Assembly (NCBI RefSeq): GCF_014650575.1
Contig: NZ_BMVF01000012.1
Location: 62,001-126,000 of the forward strand
From: Streptomyces naganishii JCM 4654
GTDB taxonomy: Bacteria; Actinomycetota; Actinomycetes; Streptomycetales; Streptomycetaceae
Length of the DNA stretch: 64,000 bases
Reading direction: 5' to 3'
Below, in pieces: positions 58,690 to 64,000 of this stretch. Numbering within the stretch: position 1 is the first letter of the stretch; each line of letters opens with the position of its first letter. The position numbers were made by a program, and so were the translations under genes. The notes under the pieces were generated by a model. That model saw only the letters and a program-made list of their open reading frames with translations. It had not been told where the DNA came from and made no database searches.

Positions 58690-60891
58690 TCAGGGCCGAA
58701 CGGCCTCCAGCCGCACCGCGCACACCTTGAACTCGGGCATGCGGGAGGTGGGGTCAAGGGCCGGGTTGGTGAGGGTGTTGGCGCGGCCCTCGCCGGGCCA
58801 GTGGAAGGGCATGAACACCGTGTCGGGGCGGATGGCGGAGGTGATCCGCGCGGGGGCCACCGCACGGCCCCGGCGCGACACCACCGCGACCGGGTCGCCC
58901 TCCGCAGCGCCGAGCCGCGCCGCGAGCCGGGGGTGCAGCTCCACGAACGGGCCCGGCGCGGCCGAGTTCAGCTCGTCCACGCGCCGGGTCTGGGCGCCCG
59001 ACTGGTAGTGCGCCACTACGCGCCCGGTGGTCAGCAGCACCGGGTACTCCTCGTCCGGCTCCTCGGCCGACGCGCGGTACGACACGGGCGCGAAGCGGGC
59101 CCGGCCGTCCTCGGTGGCGAACCGGTCGAGGAACAGGCGGGGGGTGCCGGGGTGAGCCTCGGTGCTGGTGCTGGTGCTGGTGCTGGTAGTTGTGCGGGTG
59201 CGGGTGCGGGTGCGGGTGCCTGAGTCGGTGTCGGTGCCGGTGCTTGGGGCGGTGCCGGTCTCGGCGTGGGCGGAGGGCTGGTCCTCGGCCGGGCAGGGCC
59301 AGAAGACGCCGTTCCGCTCGGCCAGCCGGCGGTAGGTGATGCCGGAGTAGTCGGCCGGGGCGCCCGCCGTGGCACGGCGGAGCTCGTCGAAGACCTCCTC
59401 CGGGTCGGTGGGGAAGCCCTTCTCCACGCCGAGTCGCGCGGCGAGTTCGTGCAGGACCTCCAGGTCGGTGCGGACCCCGGGCGGCGGGCTCAGCGCGCGC
59501 CGGCGCAGCAGCACCCTGCCCTCGAGGCTGGTCGTGGTGCCCGTCTCCTCCGCCCACTGCGCGACCGGCAGGACCACGTCCGCGAGCGCCGCCGTCTCCG
59601 ACAGGACCACGTCCGACACGGCCAGGAAGTCCAGGGAGCGCAGCCGCTCCTCGACGTGCGCGGCGCGCGGCGCGGACACCACCGGGTTGGAACCCATGAG
59701 CAGCAGGGCGCGGACGTCCGTGCCGAGCGCGTCCAGGAGTTCGTAGGCGCTGCGGCCGGGGCCCGGCAGGCTGTCCGGGGCCACGCCCCACACCTCGGCC
59801 ACGTGCCGCCGCGCCGCCGGGTCGGTCAGCTTGCGGTAGCCGGGCAACTGGTCGGCCTTCTGCCCGTGTTCGCGCCCGCCCTGCCCGTTGCCCTGTCCGG
59901 TCAGGCAGCCGTACCCGGACAGCGGGCGGCCCGGGCGGCCGGTCGCCAGGCACAGGTTGATCCACGCGGCCACCGTGTCGGTGCCCTTGGACTGCTGCTC
60001 GGGCCCGCGCGCGGTGAGCACCATCGCCGACTCCGGCTCGCAGAACATCCGCGCCGCCCGGCGCAGTTGCGGGACGGACACCCCCGTGATCCGCTCCACG
60101 TACTCCGGCCAGTGCGCCATCGCCGCCGCCCGCGTCTCCCGCCAGCCGGTGGTGCGCCGCCGTATGTACTCCTCGTCCGTACGGCCCTCGGCGACGACCA
60201 GGTGCAACAGGCCCAGGGCGAGGGCGAGATCGGTGCCGGGTCGGGGCGCGAGGTGAAGGTCGGCCTGCTCGGCGGTCCTCGTCCGGCGCGGATCGACGAC
60301 GATCAGCGTGCCGCCGTTCTCCCGCAGTTCGGTGAAGTAGCGCAGCGCCGGCGGCATCGTCTCCGCCGGGTTGGCACCGACCAGGATCACGCAGCCCGTC
60401 CGCGGCACGTCCTCCAGCGGGAAGGGCAGTCCCCGGTCCAGGCCGAACGCCGCGTCGCCGGCCGCGGCCGCCGAGGACATGCAGAAGCGGCCGTTGTAGT
60501 CGATCTGCGAGGTGCCGAGCACGACCCGCGCGAACTTCCCGAGCGCGTACGCCTTCTCGTTCGTCAGCCCGCCCCCGCCGAACACCCCGCACGCGTCCGG
60601 GCCGTGCGCCACCCGCGCGCGTGCCAGGCCCTCGGCGACCCGGTCCAGGGCCTCGGCCCAGCCGGCCGGGCGGAGGGCGCCGTCCCGCGCGCGCACCAGC
60701 GGCGAGGTGAGGCGCACCCGCGAGGACAGCACCGCCGGCGCCGTACGGCCCTTGCCGCACAGCGCGCCCCGGTTCACCGGGAAGTCCGCGCGCCCGGTGG
60801 CCTCCAGGCCCCCGTCGGGGGCCGGCGTGAGGTTCATGCCGCACTGCAGGGCGCAGTACGGGCAGTGCGTGGGCGTCGCGGCGGTTTCCAT
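58690..60891 (-). CDS. nasA: Assimilatory nitrate reductase (molybdopterin oxidoreductase)
   Basis: A 733-residue molybdopterin enzyme reducing nitrate to nitrite. The N-terminal [4Fe-4S] ligands are CPYCALQCGM with the fourth in GALCGKG. The Mo-coordinating cysteine lies in YNGRFCMSSA. LSGYGCLTGQGNGQGGREHGQKADQLPG, a cofactor-binding segment of assimilatory enzymes, is present, as is the C-terminal HYQSGAQTRRVDEL. No BFD or flavin domain, so an external donor is needed. A low-complexity TRTRT/TSTST linker precedes the C-terminal cofactor domain. The gene symbol is by homology to Streptomyces nasA. Confidence 0.92.
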   Translation of the reverse strand: METAATPTHCPYCALQCGMNLTPAPDGGLEATGRADFPVNRGALCGKGRTAPAVLSSRVRLTSPLVRARDGALRPAGWAEALDRVAEGLARARVAHGPDACGVFGGGGLTNEKAYALGKFARVVLGTSQIDYNGRFCMSSAAAAGDAAFGLDRGLPFPLEDVPRTGCVILVGANPAETMPPALRYFTELRENGGTLIVVDPRRTRTAEQADLHLAPRPGTDLALALGLLHLVVAEGRTDEEYIRRRTTGWRETRAAAMAHWPEYVERITGVSVPQLRRAARMFCEPESAMVLTARGPEQQSKGTDTVAAWINLCLATGRPGRPLSGYGCLTGQGNGQGGREHGQKADQLPGYRKLTDPAARRHVAEVWGVAPDSLPGPGRSAYELLDALGTDVRALLLMGSNPVVSAPRAAHVEERLRSLDFLAVSDVVLSETAALADVVLPVAQWAEETGTTTSLEGRVLLRRRALSPPPGVRTDLEVLHELAARLGVEKGFPTDPEEVFDELRRATAGAPADYSGITYRRLAERNGVFWPCPAEDQPSAHAETGTAPSTGTDTDSGTRTRTRTRTTTSTSTSTSTEAHPGTPRLFLDRFATEDGRARFAPVSYRASAEEPDEEYPVLLTTGRVVAHYQSGAQTRRVDELNSAAPGPFVELHPRLAARLGAAEGDPVAVVSRRGRAVAPARITSAIRPDTVFMPFHWPGEGRANTLTNPALDPTSRMPEFKVCAVRLEAVRP
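59159..59250. repeat. Hexamer repeats in nitrate reductase linker
   Basis: Runs of GGTGCT, then GGGTGC units, then GGTGTC/GGTGCC units encode alternating Ser-Thr and Arg-Thr on the minus strand. They sit between the core and the C-terminal molybdopterin-binding domain. Confidence 0.8.
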
Positions 60892-60913
60892 GCCGCTCAG
60901 CGTGCGTCGGCCG

Positions 60914-60951
60914 TGTTACGCCGCCGGGCGGCCTCCTGTTACGCCGCCGGG
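60914..60951 (-). repeat. 15-bp direct repeat upstream of nasA
   Basis: TGTTACGCCGCCGGG occurs at 60914-60928 and 60937-60951, period 23. On the minus strand each copy contains GTAAC, a GlnR-like half site, but the spacing does not match the 22-base GlnR pattern exactly. Confidence 0.5.
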
Positions 60952-60994
60952 ACGGGGACCTCCCCGCCCGCTCCGGAACGGGGTGAGGTCGCGG

Positions 60995-61741
60995 TCACCC
61001 GGCCCCGGCCCCGGTGCCGCTGCCAGTGCCGGCTTCGGCCTCGGCGAGCGCGCGTGCGACACCCGGCTCCTTCGGACCGAGGAACCTCGGGTCCGGCCGG
61101 AGCACCGCGTCCAGCGCCGCCTTGCCGGCCGCGAGCACCTCGCGGACGCCGCCGTAGTACCAGGTGGCGTTGTGCGCCTCCTCGACGCCGACGCCGTAGG
61201 AGTCGATGCCCGCCGCCTCGCACAGCGCCACCGCGCGCCGGATGTGGAAGCCCTGGCTGACGAGCACCGCTCGGTCCACACCGAAGATCTTCTTCGCGCG
61301 CACGCAGGAGTCCCAGGTGTCGAAGCCGGCGTAGTCGGTGACGATCCGGGCGGCGGGGACGCCGTGCCGGGTCAGGTACGCGCGCATGGCGTCCGGCTCG
61401 TCGTAGTCCGCGCGGCTGTTGTCGCCGGTCACCAGGAGCACCTTGACGCGTCCGTCGTGGTACAGCCGTGCCGCCGCGTCCAGGCGGTGGGCGAGGTACG
61501 GCGACGGCTCGCCGTCCCATAGCCCGGCGCCGAAGACGACGGCGACCTCGGTGCGCGGGGCGTCGGCCGCGGTGCGCAGCCGGTCGCCGGCGGCCACGTA
61601 GAGCCAGGTCGTCGGCAGCAGCGCCAGCACGCACACGGCCATCACGGCCTGCGTCAGCCGCCGCCGCCCGGCACGCGTACGCGGCATCCGCGGCCGCCGT
61701 ATCCGCGGCCGTGCCTCCCGCGCGGGCTGTCGTTTCGGCAT
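60995..61741 (-). CDS. SanA/YdcF/ElyC family membrane protein
   Basis: A 248-residue protein of the ElyC/SanA/YdcF family, linked in other bacteria to cell-envelope barrier function and vancomycin tolerance. A basic N-terminus and one membrane helix (VMAVCVLALLPTTWLYVAAG, about residues 34-53) are followed by the DUF218 domain with AVVFGAGLWDGEPSPYLAHRLDAA, LVTGDNS and RAVLVSQGFHIRRAV. GGGGAGGG precedes ATG 61741. The C-terminus ends in a short Gly-Thr repeat tail. No operon partner is evident. Confidence 0.88.
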   Translation of the reverse strand: MPKRQPAREARPRIRRPRMPRTRAGRRRLTQAVMAVCVLALLPTTWLYVAAGDRLRTAADAPRTEVAVVFGAGLWDGEPSPYLAHRLDAAARLYHDGRVKVLLVTGDNSRADYDEPDAMRAYLTRHGVPAARIVTDYAGFDTWDSCVRAKKIFGVDRAVLVSQGFHIRRAVALCEAAGIDSYGVGVEEAHNATWYYGGVREVLAAGKAALDAVLRPDPRFLGPKEPGVARALAEAEAGTGSGTGAGAG

Positions 61742-61958
61742 CGGACGGTCCCTCCCCACGGCCCGGGCGCACCGCTTGCCCCCTCGGGCCTCGATCAGCA
61801 AGGACGCGGCGCGCGGCGGCCCGGTTCACACCGCTCCCGCGCGAGTCGCCCGGGTGCCAGGACGCCTCACCGCGCTTCCGCGCCCGCCGTGAAGGCCCGG
61901 AAAACACCCGTCACCGCCGCGCAACGGGCACGCAATCCGGGCCGGGGAGGATCCGTGC

Positions 61959-62804
61959 ATGACGCTCGACAGTACGGCGCACATCATGAGCAGCATCGGT
62001 GCCGAGCTCGCCGGCCGGCTCCGGCTCGTCGGGCCCGACGGCAGGCGCAGGCAGCCCCCGGGCGAGCCGCCCGCCCTCGTCCTCGTGGCCCACGGCAGCC
62101 GCGACCCGCGCGCGCTGCGCACCGTACGGGCCCTGATGGACCGGGTGAGCCGGACGCGGCCCGGCCTGTCCGTGCACCTCGGGCACATCGAGATCGACGA
62201 GCCGCCGCTGTCCGGCACCCTCGCGGCCCTGGGCGCGACCGACGCCGTACTGGTGCCGCTGCTGCTCAGTCCCGGGCACCACGTGAAGCGGGACATCCCC
62301 GAGATGGCGGCCGCCTCACCGGCACGCGCGCGCGTGGCCGCGCCGCTCGGGCCGCACCCGCTGCTCGTGGAGACCCTGTACGACCGGCTCACCGAGGCCG
62401 GCTGGCCCGCACGGACCGACGCGGCCACGCGCCGCGCGAGCGCGGTGGTGCTGGCCGCCGCCGGGTCGCGCGACCCCGACTCGGCGGCCGGCACCCGCCG
62501 CACCGCGCGGCTCCTCGCCGACCGCCTGGGCGTGCCGGTCGTCCCGGCCTACGCCTCCGCCGCCGCGCCCACCGTCCCGGCCGCCCTGCGGGCTCTGGCC
62601 GCCCGGGGCCGTCACCGCGTCGCCGTCGCCTCCTGCTTCACCGCGCCGGGCCGCTTCGCCACCCAGTGCGCCGAGGCCGCCCCCTGGATCGCCTCCGCCC
62701 CGCTGGGCGACCACCCGGCCATGGCCCGCCTGGTCCTGCACCGCTACGACCGGACCGTCGCCGCCCCCGGCACGCCGACGGAGCCCGCCCTCGCCTCGGC
62801 CTGA
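61959..62804 (+). CDS. CbiX-type sirohydrochlorin chelatase, two-domain
   Basis: A 281-residue protein with two CbiX/SirB-like halves: LVLVAHGSRDPRAL with VPLLLSPGHHVKRDIPEM, then VVLAAAGSRDPDSAAG with VASCFTAPGRFATQC. The first half has the His of HGSRD and the HH pair that bind metal. The second half has Ala in place of that His. It inserts a metal into sirohydrochlorin, here most likely iron for the siroheme of NirB. GGGGAGGAT precedes the ATG. It is a nitrate/nitrite assimilation helper in this context. Confidence 0.88.
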   Translation: MTLDSTAHIMSSIGAELAGRLRLVGPDGRRRQPPGEPPALVLVAHGSRDPRALRTVRALMDRVSRTRPGLSVHLGHIEIDEPPLSGTLAALGATDAVLVPLLLSPGHHVKRDIPEMAAASPARARVAAPLGPHPLLVETLYDRLTEAGWPARTDAATRRASAVVLAAAGSRDPDSAAGTRRTARLLADRLGVPVVPAYASAAAPTVPAALRALAARGRHRVAVASCFTAPGRFATQCAEAAPWIASAPLGDHPAMARLVLHRYDRTVAAPGTPTEPALASA

Positions 62805-62910
62805 CCCCCGAGGCCGGGGAAACCGAGGGTGACCCCGGCGGTGCGAAACGGACGGTGCCCCCAGCCGCGGGAAACGGACGGTCACCCCCCGATTGTCGGT
62901 GCCTGCACCG

Positions 62911-63129
62911 AGGGCCTGTCCGGCGGATCACGCCGCAGACGCGGGGTCTGGCACGCCCATCTGCGGCGTTGTCGTCGGTTGCCGACTCCCCCAAGCTCTT
63001 GACGAGCAAGGGGGGACCCCCATCGCGTCGCCGCCCTCCTCCGCCTTGCATCTGGACGCACCAGACCCCGCTCACCCGGGTCGACCGGTGCCGTGACTTT
63101 CCTGCGGTCTGATCCGCCGGACAGGCCCT
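62911..63129. mobile_element. MITE-like non-autonomous element with 20-bp terminal inverted repeats
   Basis: AGGGCCTGTCCGGCGGATCA at 62911-62930 is perfectly inverted at 63110-63129, and similarity continues a few bases inward (CCGCAG in both). A second inverted pair, GCGGGGTCTGG (62940-62950) and CCAGACCCCGC (63061-63071), lies inside, and a C/G hairpin is at about 62986-63022. No transposase is present, so it is a MITE-like or solo remnant. A target duplication is not clear: flanks are CACCG and AATGT. Its right end supplies the first base of the dgt -10 box. Confidence 0.8.
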
Positions 63130-63134
63130 AATGT
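63129..63134 (+). promoter_or_regulatory. dgt -10 box at the MITE edge
   Basis: TAATGT lies 6 bases before the dgt ATG; the gene is probably leaderless. The -35 position would fall at about 63106-63111, inside the right terminal repeat of the element. Confidence 0.6.
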
Positions 63135-63140
63135 CGAGGC

Positions 63141-64000
63141 ATGGAAAGGATCGCGTCCGAGTCGGCCGAGGCCGCAGTGCCGTACGAGAATCACGTCCCG
63201 CCCGCGGGGTACGACCCGGCGGCCGTCGAGCGGTGGGCCGCCGAGCCGGACAAGCGGCCGGGGCGCACGGCGTTCCAGCGCGACCGCGCGCGGGTGCTGC
63301 ACTCGGCCGCCCTGCGAAGGCTGGCCGGCAAGACGCAGGTCGTCACCCCGGGCACCCGCAGCCAGGCCTGGGACGCCAGTCCCCGCACGCGGCTCACCCA
63401 CTCGCTGGAGTGCGCCCAGGTGGGCCGCGAACTCGGCGCCGCCCTGGGCTGCGACCCCGACCTGGTGGAGGCGGCCTGCCTCTCCCACGACCTGGGCCAC
63501 CCGCCCTTCGGGCACAACGGCGAGCAGGCGCTGAACGAGTTCGCGGCCGACTGCGGCGGCTTCGAGGGCAACGCCCAGTCGCTGCGGCTGCTCACCCGTA
63601 TCGAGCCCAAGCGGTTCGTCACCGACCCCGCCTCCGGCGAGCTCGTCAGCGTGGGCCTCAACCTCACCCGCGCCGCCTTGGACGCCGCCACCAAGTACCC
63701 CTGGCCGCGTGGTGCCCACCCCACCGACCCGGTCTCGCCGAAGTTCGGGGTCTACGAGGACGACCGGCCGGTGTTCGACTGGGTCCGCAAGGAGGCGCCG
63801 GGCACCCGCGCGTGCTTCGAGGCCCAGGTCATGGACTGGTCCGACGACGTGGCGTACTCGGTGCACGACGTGGAGGACGGCCTGCACGCGGGCCACATCG
63901 ACCCGGCCTGCCTGCAGGCCGAGCCCGAGCGGCAGGCCGTCTTCGAGGTCGCCGTCGGGAGGTACGTCCCGGCCGGCACCGACCCGGCGGAGCTGGCCGA
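63141..64000 (+). CDS. dgt: Deoxyguanosinetriphosphate triphosphohydrolase-like protein (partial)
   Basis: The window ends inside this gene; 286 codons are visible. It is an HD-domain dNTP triphosphohydrolase of the Dgt type. The metal-binding residues are in RLTHSLECAQVGRE, LSHDLGHPPFGHNGEQALNE (the HD pair) and DWSDDVAYSVHDVEDG (the third Asp). The start ATG 63141 follows the -10-like TAATGT by 6 bases and has no Shine-Dalgarno. It belongs to the dNTP pool housekeeping set and in many actinobacteria lies before dnaG, which should follow outside the window. Confidence 0.93.
   Translation, partial: MERIASESAEAAVPYENHVPPAGYDPAAVERWAAEPDKRPGRTAFQRDRARVLHSAALRRLAGKTQVVTPGTRSQAWDASPRTRLTHSLECAQVGRELGAALGCDPDLVEAACLSHDLGHPPFGHNGEQALNEFAADCGGFEGNAQSLRLLTRIEPKRFVTDPASGELVSVGLNLTRAALDAATKYPWPRGAHPTDPVSPKFGVYEDDRPVFDWVRKEAPGTRACFEAQVMDWSDDVAYSVHDVEDGLHAGHIDPACLQAEPERQAVFEVAVGRYVPAGTDPAELA

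Larger units (their letters stand above)
62805..63140. other. Intergenic region holding a MITE-like element
   Basis: Between the chelatase stop and dgt there is no gene. Most of it is a 219-bp element with terminal inverted repeats, described separately. A GGGAAACGGACGGT direct repeat occurs around 62845-62885, with a stretch rich in hairpins inside the element. Confidence 0.6.

Overview
The window is about 72% GC and reads as chromosomal DNA of a Streptomyces. The signs are strong third-position GC bias, many leaderless genes (a -10 box 6-7 nt before the ATG), Scr1-type HTH/DUF397 pairs, a PPDK-recO-uppS-zur-glyS-dusB-leuA-dgt neighbourhood, an ALF-repeat polymorphic toxin and a class F sortase. 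The organism call is inferred from content and style, not from a database match.

Layout. 1-7.5 kb: an MFS exporter, the phoH-ybeY-CBS/hemolysin-yjbR operon, and an MFS sugar transporter coupled to a GH1 beta-glucosidase. 7.5-11.1 kb: an emfourin-like inhibitor beside its probable target, a protealysin-type M4 protease, then leuA behind a Leu-codon leader peptide and attenuator. 11.2-16.9 kb: a TerB/zinc-ribbon protein, a DapA-family lyase, an MFS gene whose 5' end is interrupted by TGA, a Scr1-type HTH/DUF397 pair, two small coupled genes and a class A beta-lactamase. 17-25.6 kb: a two-component system, recO preceded by a truncated copy of its own 5' end, uppS, the zur-znuB-znuC-znuA zinc operon with Zur boxes over the znuA promoter, and glyS. 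25.7-32 kb: an aldo/keto reductase-TetR pair with a clear operator, a secreted Ig-like protein, two drug-type MFS exporters and an MmyB-type regulator. 32-40.4 kb: dusB, an LtaS/MdoB-type sulfatase-fold protein, and a glycoside hydrolase pair divergent from a ROK regulator. 40.8-43.5 kb: ppdK.

43.6-48.7 kb is an accessory island. It holds a decayed IS5-family transposase, a tripled CACACTGTGCCGTC repeat, a putative immunity gene and a 1194-codon ALF-repeat toxin. The toxin reading frame is joined out of frame to the first ~48 codons of an unrelated resident membrane protein. The toxin tip and immunity gene look poorer in GC than the surroundings.

48.7-64 kb: an SDR, an intracellular-looking trypsin-like protein, the nirBD nitrite reductase operon with an FAD oxidoreductase and a GlnR-like box array, a class F sortase with a TGxGG-tailed surface protein, a thermolysin-type secreted protease, an assimilatory nitrate reductase, a SanA/YdcF protein and a two-domain CbiX-type sirohydrochlorin chelatase. 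The nitrate reductase, NirBD and chelatase (siroheme supply) form a nitrate assimilation set. The window ends in dgt. A 219-bp element with perfect 20-bp terminal inverted repeats (a MITE-like element) sits immediately before dgt, its right end running into the dgt -10 box.

The observations most worth following are the toxin island junction, the MITE-dgt promoter fusion, the coupled recO 5' duplication, the TGA inside the MFS gene and the protealysin-emfourin pair.
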